The notes under the pieces are model-generated. The model had not been told where the DNA came from and ran no database searches. It worked only from the letters and a program-made list of their open reading frames with translations. This document shows positions 10,984 through 23,275 of a stretch of DNA of 64,000 nucleotides, in pieces. The stretch covers positions 4,209,501 through 4,273,500 of the forward strand of contig NC_070573.1 of NCBI RefSeq assembly GCF_026914185.1. Reading direction: 5' to 3'. Both the position numbers and the translations under genes were made by a program. Every line of letters begins with the position of its first letter. Position 1 is the first letter of the stretch. This stretch comes from Puccinia triticina (lineage: Eukaryota > Basidiomycota > Pucciniomycetes > Pucciniales > Pucciniaceae).

Positions 10984-11433
10984 GTGGGCCAGCTACGCTA
11001 ACCGTAGCGTTAGCGTAGCGGAATTCCGCTAACTTTTAGCGTAGCGTTAGCGGAATTGCACCATCTCTGTGCTAACGCTACGCGCACAGGGTGCGTAGCT
11101 AATTTAGCTGTTAGCGTAGCGTTAGCGCAGATTTGAGAAATTGCGCTAAAACTACACACAGAGGGCGCCAAAGAGCGCGCGCTACGCTGCGCTACAGCTC
11201 TTCTAGCGGAAAAAAGGCCTTTTTTTTCGCTAAAGACTCTGTAGCGCAGCGTAGGAGTGAATGTAGCGGCGCGCTAACGCTAACAAAGAATTTGTGCTCT
11301 GTTAGCGCCGTTGAAAATGAGTGCAGCGTAGCGGCGCTAACAGTGCGCTAACGCTATTCAAAATCGGTAGGTGCTTTTTGCTGCTACGCTAACATGTAGC
11401 ACTGAAATAGATTAGTGTAGCGTAGCTGCCCAC
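10984..11433. mobile_element. 450-bp inverted-repeat element built from TAGCG/CGCTA words
   Basis: The ends are inverted: GTGGGCCAGCTACGCTAAC at 10984 and the complement of GTGGGCAGCTACGCTACAC ending at 11433. The interior is made almost entirely of iterated TAGCG, GTTAGCG and CGCTAAC words on both strands, well over twenty occurrences. It would therefore fold extensively. No clear target duplication was found outside the ends. There is no plausible gene, since the open frame at 11133-11351 only reads through the repeat. Confidence 0.7.
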
Positions 11434-13922
11434 TGATGGTGAAAATATGCAGAAAAAAACTGGGTACGGATGCGGAAAAGGGGGTACGCAAAAACCGGGT
11501 ATGAACATGGAAAAACCAGGTACGTTTAGTAACCCCCTATTTTATTGTAGTTAGAATTAATAATGTAAAGGATTTTTTAACTGTTTATAATGCTGATTTG
11601 TTTTCTTCTCTGGTGGGATTTTGAGCAAACACAGGATTGTCCAATTAGACTCTACAGGCTGTCAGACAGAGAATGCTCACCCAAATCTGCAATCCAGAAC
11701 CAGTACATTGCAGAGCTCATGAGAAAAATCATGTCTGACACCTTCTCACTCTAGATGAGAAAGGACAATCTTAACATCAGATGGGAAAAATGGTAGTGGA
11801 ATGCCCAAAGATCAGAATGTGAAGTGAATCTGTGCAGCAGGAATGGTGCGGGGAGGTCAATGGTTGGATGCTAATCTGCACAAGATGGTGTTGAGGGACT
11901 GAATTAATTAACAGCTAAGCAAAAGATACATATATTTCTACTGATATTGTAGTAGGACCGGCGCAAAATGCACCTGCCATTGCATTCAATCAACGGTGCA
12001 ACAGATACTATACATTTATTTGTATATGGCACGTATTGTATTGTTTTGTATAGCATATACACTAGAGTCCAAAGCGGCTTCGCCGCTGCAGGGGGAAGGC
12101 ACTCCCCCCCACCAAAAACCTGCCTCATCCCCTCCCACGCGCCCTCAGCTCCATCACCACCACACTTCAGCAATCCATCTGACATGAAAATCTGCAGGTC
12201 AAATGGGGCTTATCTGCCCTGTGCACCAAGCAGGATCAATCTCAAGAGGAGCTTGGGATTTTTTCCCGTGCATGTTGCCAATTAGGGCAAAAGTACTACC
12301 ATGAAACCAAAGATACTTGAAATTTCACATTGCACATAGTTTGTTGCAAGAGTGCGGCAGTAAAATCAATAAGTGTCCAACAAAGCGTAAGGGAACTTGG
12401 AAGCACTCATGTGTGGTTCAATAGCTCCTTGGAGGAATTGGTAGTTTTTTGGCTTCGCCAATATCAATGAATGTCTCACGTCTTGGATTCACCTCCCAGG
12501 GTACACCTTTTTTTCCACATACTTGATCATTCACACCAGTGTGGAGGCAAATTCTAAAATGCTTTGAAATCTGTCAGCGTGTGGTCTAGGAAGATTTGAC
12601 CCCTCAAACACTCAGAATTTTATCTGGTGAGTAAAGCAGACTTAATTAGGATAATGGGAACACACAGCCAGGACAGACTAAGCTATGACTATCAAGACAT
12701 TTATCTCAGGTGAGAAACAACTTGTAGTGTCTTGAGAACGCATCAATAATTCTGTGTCTTGTTGATAACCAATTTGACCAACCAACTAAATAATTGAACT
12801 CCTGCATAATTTTTCCTGGTATGCCACACAGCCTAAATATATTTGCCCCCCATTAGCAATATTTAAACACCAGGATGTGTCGTCAGATGGGCAATCAGCT
12901 GAAGGCCAAATGATCATATATTAGCAAGAGAATATTTCCTGGAACCGCACCCTGCAATGGAAAAATTATCCCCTCTTGCCACTTTAATGCCCAAGTGGAG
13001 TTTTAATTGGCTGTAGGCAGAAATTAGTTGACCCTGTAGATGATACTTGACTTGCAAAGCGTCTTTCAGATTGGAGGCTTATAAGTATTGTCAAACAACA
13101 TTGCTTTCAGGTTTTATTGACAATTGGACAATAAACACTGATTAGCTCACCACAAACATAGATAAAGTTTTTGAAAAAGAATGGAAAGTCATGCCCAAGG
13201 CAATCAATTGGTTCATTTGATAAATCTCTGCAGTTTCCTTAAAGGAGTAAAATTCATGGTTTGTCAAAAACTGGTGCGATCTGGAGTAGAATTTAGCTTC
13301 CCATCCTCTGTACGTTACTCAATGTGATCAATTCTATCCTATAGAAAATTTTTTGTTGTGGTAAACTGCCCAGGACGCTCATGATTTTTGATGTTCTTTC
13401 AACAGTGAGGTCTAATCTTATTGTAGCCCCTCACCTCCCAAATTGGGAGCATGGAGGTCATGTTAGCTGGCCCTGAACCGGGATTCTTGCGGCTCTAAGA
13501 TACAGCCCCACGCAGAAAATTCTACAACAGTAACTGGATTATCCTATGTTGTACATACCGTTCGTCATGGGATGGTCACTATTTCTCTCAGTCTGAAAAC
13601 TCTACAGCATCTTTGCATCCAGTTTTTGTGCGTGCAAATAGATCCCCGCTTGATGTGGATGGCTTAACAGTAATGGTAATAGATTATTCCTGGTGTGACA
13701 GAAAGATAAGCCTTGAGGTCCATAATTGCTCCTCAACAAGAATGCTGCATACTGCATGTACAACCTCTTGTCTTGACAGAAAGAACTTAAATTCAAGTCT
13801 AGTCATACCTGGGCCCAGCAGGTATGCTTCGTGATTTCAACAACCAATTTGGAGCACAAAGAAGGACATTGACGCGACAACAATCACCTCACCCCCGGGC
13901 ATCATTGACTTGGCTGCACTCA
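11434..13922. other. no gene; decayed sequence
   Basis: This is AT-rich intergenic DNA. The ACTAGAGTCC repeat recurs at 12061-12090. A minus-strand stretch near 12420-12500 reads ETFIDIGEAKKLPIPPRSY before a stop and may be a remnant of an old coding sequence, but it cannot be extended. Nothing else is recognisable. Confidence 0.4.
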
Positions 13923-13930
13923 TATCAAAA

Positions 13931-14758
13931 GGGTCAGCCTAAATGCACTCCAAACTTTTACTTCGTGCACTCCACATTTTTGGCTTTGGGGGGCCAGCAC
14001 TCCAAAAAAGTTGGAGTGCCTTGATTTTGTACTCCCAAAACATGGAGTCCCCAGATGGGCACTCCATTTTTATTGGAGTACACAACTGGGTACTCCAAAA
14101 TTGACAAAAATAGGGGAGTGCAGCTAGATGCACTCCAAAAAAAATGGAGTGCAAGCCCAAGCACTCCACCTTTTCAGTGAAGAATTTTGGCTTTGCACTC
14201 CAGCTGGAAAATACCAAATGGAGTGCATTGGGGTGCACTCCAAGTCTCCTTTTTTTTGGAGTGCCCACAGCAATCACTTGGTGACCGGCACAGACCGGTC
14301 ATTGAGAGGTGTTATTTCCCTCAATGACCGGCGGTCCGGTACAGACCGGTCATTGAGACAAGATGTTAATCCGCTCAATGCCAGTCTGTACCGGTCATGG
14401 ATATCAGGAGGATTGAGTGGGGTGTGTTTGTACATAGCCCGGTTGAAGTTGTAGGCACTCCAGCTCTGGCTGGAGTGCACAGTACTGCACTCCCCTTTTG
14501 AGGATGAGAAGTATCAGGAATGGAGTGCTGGGGGAATGCACTCCAATCTGATGGAGTGAGACTCATGGGCACTCATTACATTTCCTGGCCACTGGATTTC
14601 TTTGTGGTGCACTCCAAAGAGTCTTGAGTCCCCGGTTCTGCACTCCAATTGACTTGGAGTACTCTAGTCTGTACTCCAACAATCATTGGAGTGCACACTC
14701 CATACACTCACTTTTTGAGTGCTTTTGGGATTTTTTTGGAGTGCATTTAGGCTGACCC
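13931..14758. mobile_element. 828-bp non-autonomous element with ACTCC/GGAGT word structure
   Basis: The terminal inverted repeats are perfect over 24 bp, starting GGGTCAGCCTAAATGCACTC at 13931 with the mirror ending at 14758. They are flanked by a perfect 8-bp duplication TATCAAAA (13923-13930 and 14759-14766). An 8-bp duplication suggests hAT mobilisation, although the ends do not match YARNG well. The body consists of more than twenty alternating GCACTCCA and TGGAGTGC words. The centre (14274-14410) carries ACCGGTCATTGAGA motifs shared with other elements in this window. It has no coding capacity. Confidence 0.9.
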
Positions 14759-14766
14759 TATCAAAA

Positions 14767-16139
14767 AGCCTTCCAACCAATCCTGGAGAAACATCAAAGC
14801 ATACAGGCGCTGTGGCAATTTGAAAATTTTTCCCCGTCACCAGTGGCCGTTAGCCCAAGCGTGGCCGTTGGCTCAAGCGCAACCGTCTCATGTGCGTCGG
14901 AAATTCCTACTTGAGAAACATTGCCCATCAGATCATTGTTGAAGGTCACACCCCCTCCACTTCAACCCAATTCAGGGTGTGGTTGTTGCCGGAATTCAAT
15001 CCGTACTTGTTTTTTTCCTGCTTGTTGATTGTCTGACCAGAAAACAGTACCGCAAATGGAGGGAAAGCCAACAGGAGTGCTGCGCTGAGACCAGAATTTG
15101 GTGTCTGTTTCAGGAAGGGAAAAAGGCCAAGCTGCTGAAATCAATATATTGCCCAACAGGGTTACCTGCACCTCCTTTGGCTCGTTTGCCGGCTCAATTG
15201 GCAGACAGAGCCATATGGAATTCTTTTGGCTGTTCATATTCATCTCCTTTTATAAATTCACTTCAATAGCTTGACTGATGCCTAGACTGTCCGCAACAAT
15301 TTGCTTAGCTCAAACTGATAGTGTTGCATTCCGCATTGAGGCAGAACAGCTGATCCATCCGCCTGAGTTTCCGAGTGTTGCAGACAGAAAAGAATCAGCC
15401 GAGGAATTCGATAAGGAGCAGGTCTAACTGGATTATAAATGAGTTAACGGCCCAAGCCTTCACAAGGTACTCACACATCCAAGAAGAAGTTGCCAATCAG
15501 ATATTCAGAGGTGGCTTAGGCATCAAAAAATACTGCTCCAAGAAAGGCCAAGGCCAGGGTCAGGCTTGTGTCAACTTGCACCAGTCCCAACGAATCCCTG
15601 GGGAGAGTGGAGGTTGAAAGATACCATCAGTGACTGTTTTTTGGTAGTGTAGCTTCCAGAACTGAGGATTAATTCCAGCGGGGGCCAATGGGACAAGCGT
15701 CAGAGTTGGAAATGTGGTATGGTTGGGTGAGGGGCGGGGCAGGGTCCAGTTATACTGTAGGCGGTGAACGTGGTGATGACATGACCAAGCGCGGCAAGGG
15801 AGACGTGAGGCGGAGGACTGGCAACAGTGTCAGCGGATAAGCAGCAGGTGTGTGGAGAGGTTTATGTAAAGAAGGGGCAAGGACAGCTGTTTGTCCCCCC
15901 AGGGGATCCGGTTTTGTCCTACCCCCTTACCCCCTCCCTGGAGCCCCCTCATCACTTGATTAGGCCCTCCTTGATTTTTAATTTGACCCACCCTTTTTTG
16001 TGTGTTGCTGCGGCATGGGCTGGAGGGTGATTCCAAGGTGCTCTCCGGAGTGTTTGGGGGGTAAATTTCACAGATTTTTGAGAAACAAATAGGCCAAAAC
16101 CATGATCTTGAGTTCCACAATTGTGTGGATTCAATAAAC
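14767..16139. other. no convincing gene
   Basis: This is mixed intergenic sequence. Open frames at 14962-15269 overlap on opposite strands without a recognisable product. A possible spliced fragment at 15375-15617 is unsupported. Confidence 0.35.
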
Positions 16140-16611
16140 TTGGATTGTATTTGTATTGTATTTTTTATCCAATACAATACAATGTATTCTTTGCATAATG
16201 TATTGCCCTCCCCAAATGTAATATTTTGTGGATTGGCACAGTCAATACACTTTTTTTGAAATGTATTGTATTGTATTGGGTGACCAATGTAATACAAATA
16301 CACCCAGACATTTTGTACAGCCATTCTCGAAAAGCTTGCGGGCTCGAGGCCAAAAAAAGATTTTTTTTATTTCAGCCACAGGCCTGTACAGCTTCACTGT
16401 TCCGATGGTCCAACCCTTGAGGCCCCAAAGTTAAAAACAAAGAAAGTAGTGATTTTCTTACAATCACATTACTGTATGCAGCCTGTCATACAGGGGCTAT
16501 ACAGGCTTGGAGGCTGAAAATAGTGGTCCAAAATTACCCAACCGCAAGCTTTTCAAGAATGGCTGTATTCAAAAATAAATACAATACAATGTATAGGCCT
16601 ATACAATACGG
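16140..16611. repeat. AT-rich palindromic repeat (AATACAATACAATGTAT words), split by a miniature element
   Basis: Words such as AATACAATACAATGTAT and their complements occur at 16155-16280 and again at 16575-16605. They read as one inverted-repeat unit interrupted by the element at 16318-16565. Confidence 0.55.
16318..16565. mobile_element. 248-bp miniature element with TA duplication (Tc1/mariner-like)
   Basis: The ends CAGCCATTCTCGAAAAGCTT at 16318 and the complement of CAGCCATTCTTGAAAAGCTT ending at 16565 form an inverted repeat of about 25 bp with one mismatch. They are flanked by TA on both sides. TA duplication and CAG-type ends suit mariner/pogo elements. A truncated copy is at 55585-55745. 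There is no coding capacity. Confidence 0.75.
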
Positions 16612-17460
16612 GGTGGGTGAATTTTACATGGTACACATTTACAGTGACACGAGCATGTAAAGCCCACCACATGTAAAAATACTGAAAATCCCACGCGCAC
16701 GTAATTTTACAGTCACTTGCCTCAAAACCACAGGACGTAAAGTCGAAGCATGTAAATAGCAGACTGCAAAATCACCCCTGCGCATCCACATCCGGTAGTT
16801 TCACACCCTGTCTGCTCACAACCATGTTACAAGGGGGTGTAAATCCCCCAGCTTGCCCCGATACATGCAATTTTCCAACCTAGTTAGGAAAATTTACATG
16901 ATATGTACCTCCGCCCAAAGCAGCCTTTTCATGCCCATCCATCCCACGCACCGCCATCCCCTCCCCCAAACCGCCGCCTGCGTACACCATTCTCACCCAA
17001 TGGTCATCAAAAATTCTCACCCAACAGTCATCGAACATTCTCACCCAACGGGTGTACATACAATACACATATTGCATTTGTTGCACCATTGATTCAATCT
17101 ATGTTGCCTTTTTGTCGTAGCTCTGACTGATACAGTATAGTGCCTTTGCGTGTCCATCTAGGATCATTCGCGCTGCCCGTTAATTCCCAATCTTGCTGCT
17201 CACCATTGCTAACATCCTACTGACAACTGTGAAAATGAAAAACAGCGCAGTTCCTGATACTTTTTAGCTTGTTCTCAACCATTGTTTCCCTTTCTGTGTC
17301 TATCTCTCCTTCAAACAACCACCGGTCGCCGATACCAAACATTTTCCATTCTCATGTGCTTGCTTGCATTAATTATAAAGAAATATCCCGAAATGAATTG
17401 AGGAGGGACATACTTGGAGAGAGAGAGAATTCACTCGTACCAGCCCCGAGAGCAGACATG
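16612..17460. other. intergenic; ACATGTAAA-rich block and a short tandem repeat
   Basis: At 16620-16890 the words TTTACATG and CATGTAAA recur in both orientations, suggesting another small inverted-repeat element. At 16988-17055 a unit of about 27 bp containing ATTCTCACCCAA repeats three times. The rest precedes the 3' end of the minus-strand gene and may include its 3' UTR. Confidence 0.4.
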
Positions 17461-19562
17461 TCAATCATCCTCAGCTTCCCAACTGGGCCGATAATAATTT
17501 GCGACCGGCTCGCCAAAGTACCAGCCGTGCTGGGTGCGTCGAAGCCTGTCGTGCTGGGTGCCTCGAAGAACGGGACTGCAGATCATCTCGGCGTAGTCGA
17601 GCTCAGCCACGCCACGGCCGTCTTCTGGATACCATTGCTCGACGATCGGCGGATCTTGCGGCTGCGGCCACTCAACGTCCTCCTCCTCCTCCTCGTCGTA
17701 GTCTGTGTATTCTCGATAGGGTGGATACAGCGGGCTTTTTTCGTCTAAGGAAGAAAAGCGATGATCGCGACCATCGAAACGCAGAGTATCTTCATCGTAA
17801 TATCCGTCGACCTCCTCGTCCTCGTAGTGGTCGTATACGAGGTCTGGACGGCCGTCCCCGCCGTCCTCCTGGTAGCCGTCGCTTTCTGCCCACTCGCCAT
17901 ACAGATCCTCCGACTCATTGTAAGCCTCTGTCGAGCCAACAGCTCCGCCGGATCGAAACTGTCGAGAACTGAGATACGCTGGATGAGGCGCCGAAGGATA
18001 GTACATCATTTCATTACTTTGGTCCAGCTCAGAGCCTTCGAGTAAGAGAGATAACCGATCAAGACCCCCAAGCTCTTCATTCTCCTCGTCCATGTAATCA
18101 TTACTGTTAGATATCCCCTGATAATCGTCTGCGAACGTTCGTGAAGATATATGATCGTTTGGATTGAGAGCGCCGATAGACGAGTTTGCATGGGTAAACG
18201 AGTTGTTTCCATATCCGATCGCCGAATATACCAAGCTCGAACGAGAAGAGACCGGCTGATTGATGATCAAGCGCGTATGACTCGAAGTGCTCTGATGAGG
18301 TGGTTGATCTGGGTCTCCCTGATGGTGATTATCACACGATTGACTTTCCTCAACGGGTGGTTGCTCTACACGATAAGTTGGCTGTCCATCCTGTGAGTTT
18401 TTATCAGGGCTGGCTTGGTGTTTTGATGAAGAGGAGGACTTCTGTCTGTCTGGATGTGGTTCATGAGAAGTAGAGGGGACAGGTTGGCCAGATTGCCTCG
18501 CCGCTTTCGCCCGCATCAGTAATGAGTAAGCTGAGTGGCCCGAAGACGGCAAATTAGAATGGCGCGTAGACCGACTGGTAGATTTCGGCCGGGCGTTTTC
18601 TGGGCGGATCTTGCAAGGATCGATAGCCGAGGAACGGACGGGCGATTTTGACGTTTCTTGGGCGATGGTGCTTTTCTTTTTCTGAGAACTGATCGAGAGG
18701 GAGGCGCCTTTCTCCTTTGTTTTCCGCTGAGATTTCCACTCCTTGTCCAAGAAACTCAGCTTGTTGAACGTCAAATCCCCTCCTGGAAGTTGAAGAGACA
18801 TTTTTGACAATTAAAGAACTAATAATAAGCATGAAAACAGATATTTTGAATTGACGAGACTGACCCCAAGTGTTACGCCTAGCCGCCGAACCAAAGACAG
18901 CCTTTTGGAAGATTCCATGCGAGGGGAGCTGGCGGTCGATCTGGGGCAGATCCAAACTGATCAGCACCACAGCTAGTCTCCTTTCAAGATGCCCGAACCG
19001 TACCGTCAGTCGTGGGTTTTTAGATCTGCCTGGGTTGGGAAGACTATCCGGTAGACGCTTGATGCTCCAAGAGAGTGCGCTGACTTTCTTCTTGGTTTTC
19101 TTTGGTTGAGACGATTTCTGGGATTGAATATCCGATTTTTTATTTTTTCTCTTATCCTTCTTCGTTGCCAATCGTATTTCCGCCCTCGACCTCAGCACTA
19201 AAGTGTTATAAATTAGATCATGTCGAATGCGTAAATATGTATTTTTTTTAGAAAATAAGAAGAGACTTGCATTCGGCTCGATCGACGACTGAGGATTGAT
19301 GGTCTTGCTGAGCTGGTGCCTTGGGATGGTGGTAGTAGTGGGATACTCGCGGTTCCAAAGGGACGGATGAGCCGGTCGATCGATTGGCGACGGATCTTAC
19401 ATTCTCCCTTGGCTGTTGATCATGTTCTTGCGGGGGTTGGGTTTGGTTGCTGAGGAATCTGTTGATGATGCTGGTCCTGCCGTCCTTCGACCCGTTTACC
19501 TTTGTGGTGTTTTCTCGTTCGAGTTTTCTCAAGTTTTCCGTGTTTAATGCTTTGATGACCAT
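17461..19562 (-). CDS. hypothetical protein, 647 aa, three exons
   Basis: Exons 19562-19267, 19190-18865 and 18782-17461 sum to 1,944 nt and join in frame (donors GTCTCT and GTCAGT, acceptors CTGAG and TTCCAG). The N-terminal third is basic and low-complexity (KKDKRKNKK). The middle has a more ordered segment around RLTVRFGHLERRLAVVLISL and GGDLTFNKLSFLDKEW. The C-terminal half is strongly acidic and Tyr-rich with long Ser, Asp and Glu runs, and it ends in an aromatic segment (GWYFGEPVANYYRPSW). I recognise no family. Mostly disordered regions around a short conserved core suggest a lineage-specific scaffold or regulatory protein. It diverges from SGF73 with only 62 bp between the start codons, so the two probably share a promoter. 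The first acceptor (GAG rather than TAG or CAG) was chosen because it keeps the frame open. Confidence 0.75.
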
Positions 19563-19624
19563 CCTGTTCCTGACAGCGACAAGACGACCGAAGGAAGTTC
19601 CGCCCAGATTGCGAACACAGAAAC
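19563..19624. promoter_or_regulatory. 62-bp divergent start-to-start interval
   Basis: Only 62 bp separate the proposed starts of the hypothetical gene and SGF73, so core promoter elements must lie inside one or both transcribed regions, or a start codon is misplaced. The next SGF73 Met is at 19681. No TATA box is evident. Confidence 0.4.
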
Positions 19625-21878
19625 ATGCATATTCGCATCAAGAAAAAGCCGAGGTCCAAAACAATCATCACAATTGGCAAGATGCAGCTAAAACCAAACT
19701 CGAGCAAAGTGGAGGCGAAACTCAAGACCATCAACACGGCGATAGATGCTCTGAAACAGAACCCGGGGGATCGATGGAAAACGATCAAGCAACTGACGAA
19801 GCATCAGCAAACCCAACAAGTACGAGTGAGACTATCGAACCGCGTACTGATTCTGATCACTCTCTTCTCTCTTTCCAAACCTTCACAGAATGCAGCAAAC
19901 GAAGCCGACCATCAGCGTGACCATCCGGCCATTCCTGTGTGGACTCAACGCATGGAAACTTTGTTCGGGCCCTTCAACGACCAACTCAGATTGATCAAGT
20001 GCGACAATTGCGGAATCTTAACGCGAGAGACCAACTCCAAAGTCGGTGTCACTCACAAACGTCTGTACAACTCTCTAAGATCCTCTTGTTCTTCTTCCTC
20101 AATTAATCGCACGCTTATTTTTTATCCATTTACAATACTGAAAAATATCCCGGTCGGAGACAGTGAATTGCGAAATATTGAGAAAATCAGGCTCGATTGG
20201 GATCATCAGCAAGAAATTTAGTCACTTTTCAAATCTCGAGTCCAACTCCAAAAAGAGGGCTTCTTCGGAAGGTAATGCTCGATTTCTCTCAGTCACACAT
20301 CAACATTTACAGTATACCAAACTGTGCTCACCAATGTCAAACCTGACCGTTCCTAATTAGCAGGAGCGAAAGCTAATTTCCATAATTATTTTCTTCTTTT
20401 CCAAACTGTGTACCAACAAAAGTATCATTAGATTCGATACCGATGAAGAAGAAAAAGAAGACGACGATCATTGACCATACCCAAGCAGGCGGGATCGACC
20501 CTGACGGCCCGAACGTTATCAACGGAGTGCCGATGACGCAGAAGCAAATCAAGAAAGCCCTGGCGGCTGCCGAACGTTTAGAGCGAGAGAACGAGCGGAA
20601 GGAGAAGAAGAGGCTGGAAGAGGAAGCCCGCAAAGCCAAGAAACTCAGCCGGGCCAAAGGTCCGCTGCTCATTATTATCTTTTTTTGTGCCGCTGTCCAC
20701 GTGCGCTGGCTTGCACAAGAAGCGGATGTTCTGATTTTTGGTGTCTTCCGCTGGTTGATCTAGGAGGTCCGGTCAACGTCAACGAGCAATGTGGAGTATT
20801 GGTGCCTCCCAACAATACCCCTTGTGCTCGGTCGTTGACCTGTAAGACTCATTCGATGGGGGCCAAGCGAAGTGTACCCGGCCGAAGCGCTCCTTATGAT
20901 GTTTTACTGTAAGTCCGTAAACTTATCAAAAAAGAAAAAAAAATCATGTTCGATGGGCTCAACGTGCCAACTTCGAAAACAATATGTAGAAATGAATGGC
21001 AAAAGAAGAATAATCCGAACTGGGGCGATCGTAAGGTGGTGACACCCCGAGTAGGACCCGGAATTGAGCCGGGGCTGTCGAAGAAGAAGAAGAAAGAGCT
21101 CGCCACTCAAGTGAACAAGAATGGGAATAATGGAGGCAGCACAAGCGGTCAGAATGACGCCTCCAACGGCTCGAGTACCAATCACACCAATAGGAACCAA
21201 TCAGGGAATGGATCGAGCGGTAATGGCAACAACAAATCGGGGCAAGCCAAGGATAAGGATAAGGCGACCAGCTCGGCCAATCATCCCTCAAAATCGGGCA
21301 CTGGGGCGTCGAAGTCCTCGGCTGGTGGTGGGAACCAAGGAGGGCACGGATCGGGCTCGACGAAGAAGTCGGGCGGCCAGTCAGGCCAGCCGACGAAGGG
21401 CGAGCACGGACGGACGACTTCTGCGAAGCTGTCAGCAGCCAACGAGGCCAAGCTACTGGGCGAGGTGGACGCGGATTTCTATCTGGTTGTGCCGCCAAAA
21501 TCGGCGGCGAAGACGACGAAGACGCCGGTGGTAGCCGGTCCTCGGCAGGGGCCGGTGGACCGCGACGGGGACACGCCGATGGCCGCGCCGGGCCCTGAGG
21601 CCCCTGCCGACCCCCGCCCCCCATTCGTCGCGACCAAGGAGGACTCCGAGGACGAAGCCTCGGAGAACGAGAGCGACGAGGAGTTTGAGGCTGTGATCCG
21701 CGGCTTGATCGTCTCCCAGAACTTCCTCCACCCTATCTCCCTCCTCTCCTCCGAAGCCCATTCAAAGAACCCCTTTCCTCCTCCGCCTTCCTCCTCTTAC
21801 CCCACGCACTCAACACAATGGTCTAAGTTCACTAAGTTGGGTGTCAAAGAAAGCTTTAAGAACTCCTTCAAACTCTAG
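19625..21878 (+). CDS. SGF73: SAGA complex subunit Sgf73 / ataxin-7 homologue
   Basis: Six exons (19625-19819, 19889-20045, 20164-20271, 20432-20659, 20764-20908 and 20990-21878) sum to 1,722 nt, giving 573 aa. The SCA7 domain, at about residues 230-290, is clear: NVNEQCGVL, then [16 protein letters not shown], then [12 protein letters not shown] and NEWQKKNNP, split by one intron. An earlier Cys-containing segment (IKCDNC, then NCEILRKSG, residues about 100-130) probably corresponds to the N-terminal zinc finger, but its histidines are uncertain, so the exon 2/3 join is the weakest. In yeast, Sgf73 tethers the Ubp8 deubiquitinase module to SAGA and acts on histone H2B ubiquitin. The C-terminal third is Gly-, Ser- and Asn-rich, then acidic. 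The start at 19625 is the first Met in frame, and 19681 is an alternative. Confidence 0.9.
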
Positions 21879-22770
21879 TTTCCTTGTCCCCCACTTCCTC
21901 TTCTGCTTCTCATATGTATTCCTCAGTCAGTATGCAATTCCTGTTTTCTTCTGTGTATCGATTACTTTTCAAAACTGAAGTTTGTTGGATTTTCTGTTGT
22001 TGGTTGGGTAGATCTGTTTGAATAAATTAATAGTTCTAGATAGAAAGATGTAATGATATATTTTTGCTGCAACACATCTGCGTCAACAGATCCACTCTTT
22101 TCCTTTGAGCCTCATAAAATACAAGTACATTCTACAGGCGGGAAATTTACCTGGTGTTGGATGCAGCCAATGGTTGGCCGTTACAGTTACCTGCTAACTT
22201 TAAGTATTGTAAATTATCAAAAAATAAGTTACAATACCAGAAATATGGTTATTGATTTTGCTAACTAAAGTTGGCAGCAACTGTGAGAGCTTGAAAGACA
22301 ACATAAAATACCCTTTATAACAGCCAATACAGGCCATTTTTCATTGATACAGCCAAAAATGTATCATAATCTTTTGTAGAGTATTGAAAATTTGACAATT
22401 TTTCATTAGAATTAACAGTTTTTCCCTAAAAATAACAGCTGATGTGTTACAAAAATTGGCCCATATGTTGTAATGCATCACATCAGCCCACCATTGATAC
22501 AGCCTTGTGAAGAGCATCTAAGACTATAGTAGAGGTCTGTGACACCCCATGGGGCCCCCTATTGAATTTTTACGTGGGGGTCTATGATGTCATTGTGTGG
22601 AGTACATAGTCAAGAGGAAGCCAAAGACACTAAGTGTTTGTTTGATCTCAGTTTTCCAAGTGGCAGTCAATTATGTGGTGTGACACGGGTCTTAATGGCA
22701 ACGGCAAACTGAGGTGGGCAACAATCTAAGCAATTCCACAGAACAGACACACAACCAAACCCAACCGTGA
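21879..22770. other. intergenic, SGF73 3' flank
   Basis: AT-rich sequence with no gene. It includes a T-rich 3' UTR-like stretch directly after the SGF73 stop, and a segment at 22310-22510 with repeated ATACAGCC words that may be part of a decayed element. Confidence 0.4.
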
Positions 22771-23275
22771 TAGGAGTGTGCCCAAGCACACTCCGTGATA
22801 GGAGTGTGCCCAAGCACACTCCGTGATAGGAGTGTGCCCAAGCACACTCCGTGATAGGAGTGTGCCCAAGCACACTCCGTGATAGGAGTGTGCCCAAGCA
22901 CACTCCGTGATAGGAGTGTGCCCAAGCACACTCCGTGATAGGAGTGTGCCCAAGCACACTCCGTGATAGGAGTGTGCCCAAGCACACTCCGTGATAGGAG
23001 TGTGCCCAAGCACACTCCGTGATAGGAGTGTGCCCAAGCACACTCCGTGATAGGAGTGTGCCCAAGCACACTCCGTGATAGGAGTGTGCCCAAGCACACT
23101 CCGTGATAGGAGTGTGCCCAAGCACACTCCGTGATAGGAGTGTGCCCAAGCACACTCCGTGATAGGAGTGTGCCCAAGCACACTCTGTAATAGGAGTTTG
23201 CCCAAGTACACTCTGTAATAGGAGTGTGCCCATGCACTTGGTAAGAGGAGTGTGCCAAAGCACACTCCATAATAG
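22771..23275. repeat. hairpin satellite array 1 (about 18 units of 28 bp)
   Basis: The unit is TAGGAGTGTGCCCAAG followed by CACACTCCGTGA. It contains the stem GGAGTGTGC, the loop CCAA and the stem GCACACTCC. Fourteen identical units begin at 22771, the 15th (23163) has two changes, and about three degenerate units reach 23275. The array abuts the module at 23276-23535. Confidence 0.95.

Noticed and set aside
13939..14277. Minus-strand frame of 112 codons inside the ACTCC-word element
   Set aside because: The peptide simply reflects the iterated ACTCC/GGAGT words of a non-autonomous element.
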